Assembly: GCA_001600875.1 (NCBI GenBank)
Contig: BCLD01000008.1
Location: forward strand, 615,216 to 679,215
DNA length: 64,000 nucleotides
Direction of reading: 5' to 3'
From: Solicoccozyma terricola
Lineage: Eukaryota > Basidiomycota > Tremellomycetes > Filobasidiales > Piskurozymaceae
This document shows positions 44,840 through 58,088 of the stretch, piece by piece (position 1 is the first letter of the stretch; the number at the start of each line of letters is the position of its first letter). The notes under the pieces are model-generated. The model was given only the letters and a program-made list of their open reading frames with translations. It was not told the DNA's origin and did no database searches. The position numbers and the translations under genes are program-made.

Positions 44840-45828
44840 TCATCCCAACAGCTCGACCTCATACACCGTCACTCGTCCCCATGGATCCGAACTCTTCTCA
44901 AATTCAATCTTAATCTCCTTGACTAGATCCTGATCCGTCGTCTGACTGATCGCAGAAGCATCAGATTGAGCTCCAAGTGATGAAGCGGAGTATATCGAGG
45001 ATCGGTTGGATGCAGATTGGGATTGGATTCGATTTTGTTTTCGAATAGGAGAAGTTGGGGACGTAATCGCATCTGGGATTGGTAACCTTTTTTTTTTGAT
45101 TGTTTTTTTTTCGGTTTTTATAAAAAAAATCCACCAAAAGCAAAAGAAGGACGGGGTTCCGACATTAGAGAAATGGAAGACGTTTCATGAAAAATCGTAT
45201 AACACTCACTCAAAAACTTGTCTTGCATTCCCATCTTTCCCATAAACTTTCCCAGCAAAAACCAATCCCAACGCTGCTACACCCTCCACTTCCTTATCCC
45301 CAGCTCCCGTAGCCACGTACACATTCATCGTCGTTCCTGCGAATCCACCTTGGAATGTTATTGCGAAGTGGGTCACAGGGGTTAAAGTTGGGAGTATCAA
45401 GTGGATTGATTGAGGAAGACCCTTGTTGAGAAAAACGAAAAGTTGGGCAAGTCGGTAGGAGACAGACACATTGAGGCACCAGGGCAGAACACCCCTCCAA
45501 AAAACGTACTGGTACTGACGACCAACAAGTCTCATTACTACCATCCAGTAGATTCTTCTTCCCTGAACTTGAATCCAACGTAGAGGATACTCTGGAATAG
45601 TTCAATTTCAAGGGGGAGCGGGAGGAAGGAGGAAAGCGTGACATCAGTGTCTAAACGTTGTCCTCGTTGGAACGAATGAAGCGCGACAATGTACTTTACA
45701 GTCGTTCCTGGTGGTAAGACGTTCTTCAATGCTGGACGTGTAATTGACATGGCTGTGGCGTGTAGATGAGCCTTGTTGGGGTGGGTGACGGTGGGTGATC
45801 GGGGTGTGTGAATCTGTTCGATGGCCAT
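44840..45828 (-). CDS. Small protein, possible proteasome-assembly-chaperone 3-like
   Basis: I do not recognise this confidently. The start is at ATG 45826-45828 (MAIEQIHTPRSPTVTHPNKA). A middle exon reads SIHLILPTLTPVTHFAITFQ then GTTMNVYVATGAGDKEVEGV and LGLVFAGKVYG. The last exon has DLVKEIKIEFEKSSDPWGRV and TVYEVELLG, with stop at 44840. The spacing P-x-x-H-x-F-A ... N-V-x-x-A-x(4)-DK-x-x-EG-x-x-AL loosely resembles the PSMG3/Irc25 chaperone family, but the N-terminus does not clearly follow. Exons between 45380 and 45640 are uncertain. It is divergent from the oxygenase-like gene, 145 bp between starts. Confidence 0.5.
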
Positions 45829-45879
45829 GGTGTTACTCGATTCTCCCAAATGAATAGGGACGCGTGGTCAGCAATATGA

Positions 45880-45887
45880 TGACGTCA
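45880..45887. promoter_or_regulatory. CRE/ATF palindrome TGACGTCA in a divergent promoter
   Basis: TGACGTCA sits between the starts at 45828 (minus) and 45974 (plus), near the middle of a 145-bp shared promoter, so it could serve both genes. Confidence 0.5.
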
Positions 45888-45973
45888 TTCCTGACATTCC
45901 CTTATTTGTTCAACTATTCCACCTCTCATGGACATTGGCATCGCATTCGTCCACTCACTCCACCTCCTCCGCC

Positions 45974-47856
45974 ATGACACGGACCACCACCTCCAACATC
46001 ACTTCCCCAATCGGTATCGCTGATCTCGACGTGTTCCTCCACGACCCGGATAGTCCACAGGCGAAAGAGGAATGTACAAAAGTCGCCGAATCCCTCATCG
46101 TACGCGTCTGTCCTATCCAACCCTCATCCTCTGAAATGAAACGCTACGAGGTCTCTGTCATCTAATGCCATCTCCCTCTCACAGCTCACAGGAGCTCTCA
46201 TCATCCGTGATTCCCGCGCATCGTCTTCCACAAACTCCACTTTCCTCTCCCTCCTTGAAGACTACTTCTCTCAACCTACAACTACATTACAGGAAGATGA
46301 ACGACCAGAACTTGGATATCAAGTAGGTGTTACTCTACCACACACGGAAAAACCATCATGTAAATCCAATCAAAGTTGTTTGGACGTTATTTCTTCACTT
46401 GAAGAGGCGGAAAGACCGATAGATGTGTTAGGACATGAATCGGATCCTAAATCTCGTTTCTTCTGGCGAATGGCTAGTGATGACTCTGTTTCATCGGAGA
46501 GGGGGGAAGGAGAAGTTGGAGTGAAAGTTGTGAAGGAGGTTGGGAAGGGTTATGAGATGTTAAATGCACCAAATGTCGTTCCTGAGGCTTTTGAGAATGA
46601 ATGGGAGGACAGGATGAATGCTTGGGGTGGAATGATGAAAGATGCGTGAGTTCGATTTCCTTTTACAACAACGGACGTTATACAAATCTCAAAAGATCTC
46701 ATTCCCGGTTTATACCCTTCTTTCTCCCTGGGAGATTCAGCGTCAAGGGTGTAGCGGAGATGTTAGCTATTGGACTAGGACTCGACAGAACGACCTTCCT
46801 TGAAGCTTCAAAAACCGGGCGAGTCCTTCTTAATTTCCTTAAACATGTGACACAAATATTAATCGACCAACGTCCTATTCCACAGAGCGCATCTGCTAGC
46901 GCCCACCGCGACGGATCTCCGTGAATACGGCCAATTGAACACGTAACGTCCTAACCCCGGGACTTTTCCCGTTCTCGATTCTCGTCCCAAGCTGACCGCG
47001 GTTGATGCCCCCCCCCCCCCCCGCGGCAAAACCTCCACCAAAAAGAATTTTTGCAGGCTTTCATAGTGATCTGAATTTTCTAACTATTCATGGGAAAGCA
47101 CGGGTATAGTTTGGGGTTCCTTTTTTTCTCTGACTCACTAACAACGTCTGATTATCACCTTGTTTTTCGGGTTATTAACAGTATCCCGGGCTTCACGTTT
47201 GGGCGAGAAATAGTGGTAAGAAAATCCAAGTATCGGTACCGGAAGGTTGTTTGTTGGTACAAGCGGGACAACAATTAGAATGGATGAGTGGGGGGTTGAT
47301 TAAAGGTAACTATACCGTAGAGTTGTGAATCGGAAGAAGTTTTTTGATGATGTTTTGCCCGCTAATCTCCCCCATCATAGCTGGGTATCATGAAGTCGTG
47401 TGCACACAGGGGACTTTGGATGTAAGTGGATCATCTATTCTCTGTCCTGAAAACATTTGATCATCATGACGAGCTTCGTATTCCCTAGGCGATGCGACGA
47501 ATGGAGATTGAATATCCGGATAGACCGCCAATTCGTATCTCATCGACATTCGTGAGTGTCTCTTCATCCGTCGGGCATTGTCCTTCATTCCTATTAACGC
47601 CCTCTGAGACCATCATCTTTACAAGTTCTATCACCTCTCATCGGATTATGATCTCGCTCCACTGCCCTCGCTAGCCAAAGAGGCGGAACAGAAGTTTGGG
47701 AGACAAAAAGATTACGGGTCGATGAAAGTGGGAGATCAAGTTAAGAGGTGGGTGGTCGAGATCATGTTTTGGCTTGGGAACAGTTGGATCCCTGATCAGC
47801 CACTCGCGATTGTCCACAGAGCACTTGGCGCAATCGCGCTGATCGTGACGGAATAG
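45974..47856 (+). CDS. 2-oxoglutarate/Fe(II) oxygenase-like (clavaminate synthase-like) protein
   Basis: The ATG 45974-45976 begins MTRTTTSNITSPIGIADLDV. The fold belongs to the isopenicillin-N-synthase/clavaminate-synthase-like group. Landmarks are TGALIIRDSRASSS, a family segment ERPIDVLGHESDPKSRFFWR, LNAPNVVPEAFENEWEDRMN, VAEMLAIGLGLD, HLLAPTATDLREYGQ and GFHSDLNFLTIHGKARYPG. The metal-binding H-x-D is the HSD in GFHSDLNFLTIHG. Next come VSVPEGCLLVQAGQQLEWMS and GGLIKAGYHEVVCT, with the distal His. Exon phases were checked from 47061 to 47856, and the stop 47854-47856 follows a short exon. An intron (46941-47056) carries 15 C. The 5' exons up to 46950 are less certain. The substrate of this fungal subgroup is unknown. 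Confidence 0.82.
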
Positions 47857-48370
47857 TAGGATGCACCGAGACTTGATGTTGTATATGAATGCTTTTCAAA
47901 CTACACCTACGACTCGGGTATTGGGGGCTGATGGGTGGAGAACCTGACGCGAGGTCGATAGCCACAGGGCGAATGGCAGATAGCGCAAGGAGTATCTTCC
48001 ACATTGTGAATTCTGTCACACGGCTGAGAATAATCGACGTATCCCGATTAAACGGTCAACACCGGTGGTATCGTCATCCATCACCGTTCCCATCACCAAT
48101 CCCCATACCATCGTAGTCGTTTGGCCCTATGGCGAGTATCCGATCAACTGAGCCGTATCTTACTTCCAACAAGCTGTACCATGGTTGAACAGACCATGTC
48201 GAAGGGATCATGAGGATTGTGGCATTCGCAGCTCTGTCCGAAACAGTGTCTTTGCTGTGTTCTCGTTGCTAGCAGATGAAAAAATCCGTCTGATGGTCGT
48301 ACTGGCTATTGTACTTCATGCTTCTTTGTCCTTCTCTTTTTTTACAAAATTCTTCATCATCATCTGCGGT
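47857..48370. other. Intergenic, 514 bp, convergent 3' flanks
   Basis: Tail-to-tail interval between the oxygenase-like gene and the mitochondrial-type gene. No supportable frame, no obvious RNA gene. Confidence 0.4.
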
Positions 48371-49477
48371 TCATTTCTTCAACTCTGCATCCCTCGACTT
48401 CCACCCTTCATCCAACCCTTTCCTACCCGTCTCTTCTGATGGTTGCTCGTTCCTATCAGCTAGCGTTCCTTCTTTTGCAGCCTTGGCCATCACCTCGTGG
48501 CGTGGATCAGAGGAGGTTGAAGAGTGAGGCAGCTCAGAGGACGGTTTGAGTGACGTGGATGGTGGTGGAGTGTACTACAAATGGAAACGTTCATTTCAGT
48601 GCAAGTTCAAAACGAGGTCGATGACCATCACACACTCACATGATCCACATCCTCTTTGACCGCCTGTGACGGTGTAGCAGCTACGTAATCATTCTTCGCC
48701 GTCACATGGGCGCTCGAACTGAATGAACGAGTCCCACTCGACTTGCTAGGAAGATGCGGGTCTGCGCTGGCCTGTCGTCCTCAAGTATAAGCAGATGTAA
48801 TAGTTGTTTTGTTACGCTGCGCATTTAACCCTCCCACTCACATTCCCTTTCCCTGAATCCTTCTCACCCGCCTCCTTGTGCTTCAAGTGGGCATTTTGAT
48901 CGCCTTTCACATCACTATCCTTCGCCTTTCGTGCTCCGGCACCATCAGCCTTCACAGCAGCTGCACCGTCACCCCCGGTAGGGATTCGCCACCTTGCCGA
49001 TGTGTGAAACTTGCGTCCCGGTGCTGTCTTTGACTCCTTGTGATCGCTCTTACTGGTTCCAACACCCAGTACCTGCTTTGCCGATGCAACGAAGGATGGC
49101 GCAGAAGCCTCAGTACTCCCTCCCTTACTTCCACCACTCCCTGTCGACGCGGACGACTGAGCATTCCCACGATGATCCTTGAAACTCCCAGACTGTGCAT
49201 CCTGGGTTGGGGTATTCGCCGAAGCCTGTTCTTGTGCTTTCACGGCAGATGGATCATTCTTCTTTGCATGTTCTTTCCCGGCTTTTGCAGATGCAGATTG
49301 AACATTGAGATTACCTTCTAGACGTTCTGCTTTATCGCTGGCATGACCTTGTGACAGCGGTTTCTTGGGATCGTTTCCGGTGGAATGGAGGAGAGTGGTA
49401 GAGGTGAATGTGCGGAAGGGGATGGAGATACAGGTACTGTTGCGAGTGGCAACCAAACGACGAGTGACTGAGAACAT
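48371..49477 (-). CDS. Disordered protein with repeated presequence-like motifs, probably mitochondrial, unknown function
   Basis: Unrecognised. The ATG 49475-49477 gives MFSVTRRLVATRNSTCISIP then FRTFTSTTLLHSTG, a good matrix-targeting presequence with an R-x-F-x-(S/T)-S/T cleavage-like pattern. Similar patterns recur internally as GRKFHTSARWR (about residue 160) and GTRSFSSSAHVT (in the second exon). The rest is Ala/Lys/Ser/Gly-rich and charged (AKKNDPSAVKAQEQASA, KDSDVKGDQNAHLKHKEAGE). At least two introns interrupt the 3' half. The last exon ends KGLDEGWKSRDAELKK with stop at 48371. The product is about 320 residues. Alternative: a Tremellomycete-specific low-complexity protein. Confidence 0.65.
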
Positions 49478-50354
49478 GATTGCAGTTGTGTGATGTGGTG
49501 TGGTGGTGGTGGTGGAGGATGGATATGTTTCCCGCCCGATGTACCAAATTATGACAGATCGAGGGAATCGGACTGTGGAGCCCCGTTTTGAAATGACGGC
49601 GTGACGTCATATTGGATTAATCGAGAATTCCGCGGATTCGCGTAATTCTAATTCTCCCCGGAACAGGTACGGTGCTGCATTCCAAGCTTCTATGCTGGTG
49701 GGGGCTTTGATTCGTTTTGTGGAGAGATCAAACAGATTCCTGTTGATAGATAATGAGAATCGGATCCCAGTCAATAACACCACTTTCACAAGGTTCCAGT
49801 GTCATTCCAGACTGATAAAATGAGATTCGTCGCGCATCAGAAGCCGGGGTTCAGTTGGAAGTCCACCGCCTCTTACATTTTCCTGGGGTATTAAAGGGTA
49901 AACAACCAGTCATATTTTGCAGCTTCAACCTTATCGACTGGCGGAGTACAAGATGAATTAATCCCACCCTTATGCTCACTGTGCCCGATGTAGAACGCAT
50001 ATTTCACCCGGCTGCAGAGGATAAAGCGTTCGTTGGGAGAGGGTGGTTAATATTTCCTTCTTCGCTACGAACGCTATGAACCGAGACGCAGAGCTTGAAT
50101 GTGATGCATACAGAGATCAGGCTGAAGATATGGTCCCAGGAACGATTCTGCAAGTCCTGGTCAACCGTAAGGAGATTCAGGGATGGGGGACCTTCATTTG
50201 AAGCAGCACCGTCCGCATTATGCCTTCTCGATATGGGTGGTGCCTGCCCCTGCGGTTCTTCAATCGTGTGCACTATCGACATCCCCCATGTAATAATACT
50301 CCGATAGTAAAAGCCATAGCTCGGCAGATGAATGTAGTTGTGATATTACAAGCG
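49478..50354. other. Intergenic, 877 bp
   Basis: Upstream of the mitochondrial-type gene and downstream of RRP1. There is a CAC/CCA microsatellite at 49500-49520 and a TGACGTCA box. A few open frames look random in composition. I see no gene. Confidence 0.5.
49602..49609. promoter_or_regulatory. CRE/ATF palindrome TGACGTCA
   Basis: 125 bp upstream of the start of the mitochondrial-type minus-strand gene (49477). Third copy of this octamer found in a promoter position in the window. Confidence 0.45.
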
Positions 50355-51796
50355 CTACTGATCGTCGTCATCAACATCCTGTGCCCGCACGTACTGATAC
50401 ATTTTACGCCTATTGACATCTTTGACGGTAGAGTCATCTGGACGACTAGCCCTTTCGAGCATTGCATCACAGACACTCTTTTGCACATAGCTTTTGCCCT
50501 GTCGTTGTTCTGGTGTACCGTCGCTGGATCTGCTGGTGATAGCTGGGTAGGGTAAATCTGTGACCACATCTGCGTCTTCGGTACGACGTCGTTTCTTGGA
50601 GGGTTGTGTGACTTGAGATTCGGGAGCGAGAGTCTGCATGAGTGGATCGAAGACGGCGGTGACGAGACGAGTATAGGTGATTGAGTTTGAAGTGCACGCA
50701 AGGAGGTTGATGAATGGGCTGAGAATAGTAGCGAGGGGTACTGGAGACTGGAGGCGTCGGCGCCGGCGCGTGGTTGGCTTTGATCAGCTGGTGTCCGTTC
50801 GTTCAACGACGCAGCGCTTCAACCACTCACGTTTGAAGTAGATTCATCTTCGAGAGCACCTTCCAGCTCACTCAACCAGACATCAGCAAGATGATACCCC
50901 AGAGATGGTGGTACTCGGATGTTGGTCGCACTGAGAAGAATAATAAAAGTGTGAGACTACGAGGCGTATTGGGTCTAGGGGGTTTTATACGGCACCAACC
51001 TCAAAGGTCCCTGTTCTGAAGACAAGATCTCATTCAGCCGTGAGACTGCTGATGCCTCCCAGTTTGCACGGGATAGCAATCGGAAAGTGGCTCGAACGAA
51101 TCGCCGAATCAGCAGGTAGAATTTGTCGATCCTGTGCAAGGGAACAAGCGGTGAACATCCCCAGTTTGAAGGAATGGCTCTGCTCTCGACGTCTCTCACC
51201 TCAATCTGTCAATACCAGCCCATTCTCGTACCATCGCTTCCCAAAACCCAGCGATGAAATGCAATGCTGTTTCCGTGGAGGACGTGTCGGAAGACGATGC
51301 AGCTTCATTGGATTGAATGACTAGAATAAGCTGCGCAAGGTCCGTAGCCAGACGCTGTTGCACGAGTGGCTTATCCGACATCCAGAAACCTGTTAAAGCA
51401 GTACATATCCCAGTCAGGAAGACGACGCGACATCCCAATATTGCAAATACTGACAGTAGAACAGCCCTTTCCAGAGCTTTCGCATATCGGCGTCACTTAG
51501 AGCTGCTCCACCGGCCTTATTGCCGTCCAAGGTAACATCACCTCCTTGCTCGCTGACATTTCCACCGTGTGACAAGAAGAGAGATAAGCTCTCGATGGCG
51601 TGGTCTCGTACTAATTTGTCTGGAAGATCCGACGGGAAGTTGGACGACGACAGATTATCAGTTGTCTAACAGGGTAGAGGACCAAGGTATCGAGGGACTC
51701 ACCCGTGTGAGCTAGCTGCTTTCCCAACGGCAGGGCAGCTGTAGGTTCCAGCCTCGTTGCTCTGCGCTTTCCCTTGGCTTTGGCTGAGGTGCTCAT
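50355..51796 (-). CDS. RRP1: RRP1 (Nop52 family) rRNA-processing protein
   Basis: Rrp1/Nop52 is a helical nucleolar protein needed for 27S to 25S rRNA processing. The ATG 51794-51796 gives MSTSAKAKGKRRATRLEPTA, LPLGKQLAHT and, in exon 2, DHAIESLSLFLSH. The domain follows: ALSDADMRKLWKGLFYC, FWMSDKPLVQQRLATDLAQL, HFIAGFWEAMVREWAGIDRL, and DKFYLLIRRFVRATFRLL. This order (W-K-G-L-x-x-C-x-W-M-S-D-K, then IDxLRxDKFYxLxRxFxR) is the family signature. After it come GYHLADVWLSELEGAL and an adjacent poorly conserved tail with PSKKRRRTEDADV, a nuclear-localisation-like cluster. The stop is at 50355. It is divergent from IDI1, with a 270-bp promoter that holds GTCACGTG. Confidence 0.88.
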
Positions 51797-51889
51797 GTTG
51801 TGTGTGTGTTCTTGTTCTACCTCTGGACGGGGGGGGGGGTGGCAGGACTTGCTTTCTCTCTCTCAACATTTTGAAATGGGTAACTAACT

Positions 51890-51897
51890 GTCACGTG
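51890..51897. promoter_or_regulatory. GTCACGTG box between RRP1 and IDI1
   Basis: 94 bp before the RRP1 start and 170 bp before the IDI1 start. Identical octamer and spacing to UTP23. Confidence 0.5.
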
Positions 51898-52066
51898 ATC
51901 CAATTTAACAGGAAAGTCGCGCCACTCGTCCTGCATTTCAACAAGACCCCCATACCAAAACACACAACATATCTAGGTCATTCGAGCACGGCAACCTACT
52001 CAATACCGACTTCCTCTGATCTATCACCAGACCGTCTTCCCATTGCCTGACAGACACGCGTCCAAC

Positions 52067-53063
<997 letters not shown>

Positions 53064-53144
53064 CGTGGCGTTGTTGGACGATTCATTCATTGCTATAGCT
53101 ATACTTTACATATATCTGCCTACATGCGGTCCCCTAACCACAAA

Positions 53145-54353
53145 TCACTCATCGTCAGAACCAGCAGCAGCCAGTACAGCCGCACCTTCCTTCTTCGGAC
53201 GCTTTCGCTTACGTTTCTTGACGTTTCCTTCAGTCGAGACTCCTGGATCAACGTCCTCATCTTCTTGTCGCTTGCGTTTGGGGTCGGCAGTGCTCGCATG
53301 CTGGGTGTCGATAGGTCCACTCTTGCTAGGCGGCGCAACGTCGTCTACCTCCATAGCTTCAGCTCGAGTGTTTTGACGTTGCTCGGTTTCAGTCTTTGGC
53401 TTTACGGATGCAGCAGGCTTTGAAGGCCCAGCTTGAACATCTCCATCCTTCTTCTTCCGTACGCTCAAAGGATTGGGTCCCTTGACTTTCTTCCGTTTGA
53501 CAGGCGCCACTGTCGCAACGCCATCTTCGGTTCCAGTTATCACATTCGGCAAAGATTTATGAGAAGCCAACTGTGATGTGAGTTTCGATTGCTCTTCCTG
53601 ATAAAACAAGCGAAACAAAGTCAGTACAACGTCGCTCGATGTCAACACCGAACACCTTGCCCACCTTGTCTTTATGAGAGAGCGTGGCGGGACTGGGTAA
53701 TTCCATCACCATGACACCACGGTCGTTGAAATGGATGATAGGAACACCTGCTATTCGGCGTAGCTGATTCCGTTGTTTATTGTCTTGGACAGCAATAGTG
53801 TATCTGTGCTTGTTGGTTGGACCTGATGGTGGACCTGATCTTAGCCAAAAAAACAAAAAACAAACAGGAGCACAACATCTCAGGGTATTTGTGGCTCACC
53901 GACTACGTCTGAAATGCATTGATCCTCCGGCACAGCTTCCCTATGATTACATCTTCTCCTCTCAAAGGTTTTTGCGACATCGACCACCTTCTGGTATTCC
54001 TTGCCCAGGCGATACAAAGTTTCCACAGAGCACTGCGTGATCACTTGGAGTTTCAAGGAAAACATTCGTCAGGCTTAGCTAGGCAGGATAACGATATCCG
54101 GGACACTCACTTGGTTTACATTCCGATTGCACACACGTTTGCAGCTGCTTCCATATATCAAGATCCTTCTTAGACGCTTCGACAAGGAAATCACTACCGA
54201 CTGAAGATGCCAAGTCCCGGTTCAGCTCAACCGGAACATTGTTTCGCCAATCGTTGTTAGCTTACCAAGTACCTGGAATGGCGATCTGAAGCCAAAGACT
54301 TGGGAGTACAGCGTCATGAGACGCTTGTACGCCTTTGCTCTCTTTTGCCTCAT
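53145..54353 (-). CDS. UTP23: UTP23: SSU processome PIN-domain protein
   Basis: Utp23 is a PIN-fold nucleolar protein that helps release snR30 during early 18S processing. The ATG 54351-54353 starts MRQKRAKAYKRLMTLYSQVF. The PIN part reads SPFQVL, GSDFLVEASKKDLDIWKQLQ, VITQCSVETLYRLGKEYQKV, and FERRRCNHREAVPEDQCISD, the last carrying the family's Cys/His cluster. After this comes KHRYTIAVQDNKQRNQLRRI and AGVPIIHFNDRGVMVMELPS. The C-terminal exon is Lys/Arg-rich (KGPNPLSVRKKKDGD, NVKKRKRKRPKKEGAAV) and stops at 53145. Four to five introns. It is convergent with IDI1, with 81 bp between stops. Confidence 0.92.
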
Positions 54354-54446
54354 GGTGGTTGTCGATATGTGCTCTTGATAAAGTTAATGTCCAGAATGAG
54401 ATATAGCTCAGCTGAACATTCAACTATTGCAAGAAATGTTTGAGAG

Positions 54447-54454
54447 GTCACGTG
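54447..54454. promoter_or_regulatory. GTCACGTG box upstream of UTP23
   Basis: 94 bp before the UTP23 start codon. Confidence 0.5.
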
Positions 54455-54690
54455 CCAGAATGACGAATCGAGAATCTGGAGAAATGACAATGACCTACAC
54501 ACACATATACATATACACGCGGTACTGGCCCGAGGTGACGACTCGCTGATGAGCCATGAATACAACGGAATCTATGGGTTGAGATCTATCGTGACCGAGT
54601 CGAGGAGCTCGCTAGAAACGAGGTGCGTAAGTGGTTGAAGGGGCGGGCGAATTCGTAAGGTGGGCGTGGCGTGAGGATTATGTGATGGGA

Positions 54691-57600
54691 CTAAGGGGTT
54701 GCGAGGTAGACTCCTTTCGTGAGAAGGCGGATGTCTTTTCATAAAGAGCAGAGAGGCGGATACGGATGGAAACAACGACTATCGGCATGGTTGAAGCGAA
54801 TCATCAGCAACGCGACCTCATTCCACAGACCGAGTCCGAGACATACCCTTCTCTATCATCGCTCGATCCGCGTCACCAACCAATTGTCCGTCATGTAGAA
54901 TACTGTCAAGGACGGCATACAGCAGCCAGAGTGCGGTCTCATAGCCTGTCTCCGAAACAGAAAGATCCTCGCCAACAAGTTCATTAATGGCGGCGGCACG
55001 AGACTATCATGGTGGGAAGGGGTCAATAACACCACATTGTCTATCGCAGGAACAACTCACCAGCTCGATGGCCTTGTCATAGATTAGCTTCTCCACGTAG
55101 GAGGCAGATTCTGGCATATCCTCGCTGCATTTGGACTTTGCCCATTCCGCTTTTTCAAAGCAGTCATTGAAGTGACTCCGGAACCATTGCACGGCTATAG
55201 GATTAGTAAACAACAAGTCAGTCATGAGGGTACGCGGAATATCGCCTGAAAAGCCAAAAACCCACTCTCGTTAAAGTCTGGACTACTCCCTAAGCCACTG
55301 TTGGGAGCAGCAGAGTTTTCCCAGAATTTCCTTGCTCGCTCAACACCGTGCTGGAGAAAGGCAAGTGCTTTCAGATAGAGAACAAGTGCCTCCGCGCAGA
55401 GCACTTCAAGCCTAGCAGCAGTGAGGTCTCCTGATGACGTGCTTCCGGACGAGGAACGCCTTCTAGCCCTCGGCTGATCAGTGGGAATGTTGGCGGGTGA
55501 ATGATCCGTCGCAATGGCAGCAGGAAGACCACCAAGAGCGGGAGAAGTCCTTAATGCAGTCACACACAGGGCCAGCTTGGAGTCTGCAAACTCGAACAGA
55601 ACTGTTGCCTTCCTGGCAATGTCTCCTAGATAATCCAGGAGCTCATCCTCTGCTGCCGCATCTTCCGTTCCCTGTGTGAGAGTTCTTGCCCTAGCCCAAG
55701 GTCGTCCTGAAAATCGGCTTAGGACGTTTACTGGACTGCTGCCGAACCAACGAAGACTTGCACTGCTGATCGCTCGTGCAAGACTGTGTGATTGCAGTGA
55801 GCCAGGAGACCCTGATGGACGACCATCTTGAATTGCATGCTGATAACTGAGGCCTGGTGTCCCGCTTCTCTGATTCGGTTGAGGTACCAAGATCGGCCGG
55901 CTCCGCGCATTGGAACTCGGCGAGGGAGTCATCGCTTGGAGAGAGGTGGGTCGGAGTCCATTCTGCTGGCCCATACCGAAAGGCGGAGTCGTGGATAATG
56001 AGAATGGCGGAGAGTATGACGATGGTGAAGATGGCGCGACACCTCCAGAGCCAATCGTCAAAGCTGACATTGGACGACCGAGAGCGCTTGTCCGAGAGCT
56101 TCTCCTAACGAGTCCTGTAGGGCGTCTGACGGCGGCTTCCAGTTCTGTCCAATCAAACCCAGTAGCATTCAGTAAGGTATGACATGATATTCCAATGAAC
56201 AGATTGAGGCTTACCATCTGCCAGAGCATTGACCTCCACTGTTCGTTTTTCAACCACAACATATTCATTCGTATCGGTAGCACTTGCAGAATTTTGTTGA
56301 TCATGCTCGCTCGAGGTTGGCTGAAGAGGGGTCGCGCCACGGCTTGGCCGGCCGACAGTGACATCATCCGATCCAGAATTCTGACGTGATGGTCCCGCTC
56401 GAACTGGGGTTGCCCTGGATGTATTCGTATCGTCACGACGATCCGTATCTTTGGCGAAGCTAGCCTTGTTTTGAGACCCGTCCTCGCTGTCCTCTAAAAC
56501 CGAGCTGGATGGAATGTTACTGACAAAGTACTTCGGCTCCGATGGCCTTCGAGGGGTGGTCTGTTCTCGCTGTGCTCGATGCGGTGGGGTTGACCGCTTC
56601 TCGGCTGGACCAGGGCTGTTTCGAGTCATTGCACTTCCGATGACAACAGTGCCAGAAGGTTCCGGTCCAGCCGTCCGATCTTGATATCCAACCGTCTTCA
56701 TATACCCATCCCAGACCTTGCAGGCGAAGAAATCCTCGAAACTCATTCGTTGTACGGGAACACGCTTGAGTAAGCGCCTTATCAGATTCTTCATGTCAGC
56801 GGCAACAGGTGGACCTGCTGTTTCCTCTGGCTTGTCGCGATCGCCGTCCGTGCGACTGCGAGATGAGGACTCGTCCGGGAATTTAATTCTATCCTCTCCC
56901 TTCTCGATCTTGCGTAGCAGCTCCACATGATTCTGAGCTCTAAAAGGTGGTCGGCCCACCATCATTTCGTACCTAGAGTGTCAGATCAAAGGGAGGGGTG
57001 TAAGAGTGGGAGATCGGGCTTAACAGTCCATCTGTCAAAAACTCACAACACCGCGCCAACCGACCATAAATCAGCTTTGGCGTCATACTTCTCGTATCGC
57101 AGAATTTCTGGTGCCATGTACAGCGGAGAACCGCAGAGAGTACTAGCTAGGTCAGTAGAGGGAAGGAATCTGGCGAACCCGAAATCCGCTACTTTAAGAA
57201 TCGGGATACCGAGAGGATGTCCAGCGGCATACTGAGCTTCGGTAGGGGGTTGAAGGAGAAGATTCTATTCGATCGATTGTAAGACAGAACAGCAGTCGGT
57301 ATGAAGCAAAATGAAAATCGCGGGAAGAGACAGGATGTCGCCGAACTCACCTGAGGTTTGATGTCACGATGTATTAGGTTTCGCTCTCGAAGGAACTTGA
57401 GAGCCTCGGCTAGTAATTCGATGGCAGTTATTTAGACCAGGGGCGCTTTGAGCGTATTTTCGGTCCATCAATGCTCACCCAGCTGGCCCAGAAAGCACCT
57501 CGCTACTCTATCATCCAGTCCACCTTCCTTTGGATGTGGCCAAAATATAGGTTCGGCCCCAGGGAACGGCCGGTAATCTAAGGTGGGTAGCTTTCCTCTC

Positions 57601-58088
57601 TTCTTGATGTACACAGATAGGTCTCCTCCAGAACAAAAGGCCATGATTAGGTATATGTGATGGTCGTTCTTCTGTTTGGAATAATCGCCAGGAGGTGGTG
57701 TCAACAAACAAATCGCAAACCCCGATCAGACATATCTATCGTCCATCTGGCACTTACGATACAATCTATCAACTCGACAACATGAGGATGACTGATTGTC
57801 TTGAGAATGTTGATTTCGCCTTCCAGATTCTCAAGCAGCTTCGGCGTCAGCTTTTGTCGAGCTACAGCCTTGATCGCTATCGGAGTGCGGGTGGTCTGAA
57901 ATGAAAGGACGCAAGTTATCAGATATCGATCGATATCCAACTCAATCGGGGATTAATAGGATCGGACCTACACTTCGATAGCCCTTGTAAACGGTTGCGA
58001 AGCTTCCTCTACCGATCTCGTTGGAGAGGATGTAGTCGCCGATCCTCTCCCGCTTCTCCTGGCCGCCGGTCTCCCTTGAGCTAGACAT
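54691..58088 (-). CDS. ATG1: ATG1: autophagy-initiating serine/threonine kinase
   Basis: Atg1 (ULK) phosphorylates Atg13/Atg9 and other partners to start phagophore formation. The ATG 58086-58088 gives [20 protein letters not shown], then the glycine loop [15 protein letters not shown]. Next are [12 protein letters not shown] (catalytic Lys) and [11 protein letters not shown]. The hinge region reads [18 protein letters not shown], followed by the fungal insert and [15 protein letters not shown] (catalytic loop). Then come [27 protein letters not shown] and [21 protein letters not shown] long Ser/Pro-rich linker (56200-56600) precedes the C-terminal Atg13-binding helices, e.g. [39 protein letters not shown] and [20 protein letters not shown]. 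The last exon is uncertain: I prefer the stop at 54691, and another frame would reach 54572. Confidence 0.95.

Noticed and set aside
50004..50350. Overlapping frames downstream of RRP1 on both strands
   Set aside because: Random composition, no introns that improve them, and no recognisable motif.
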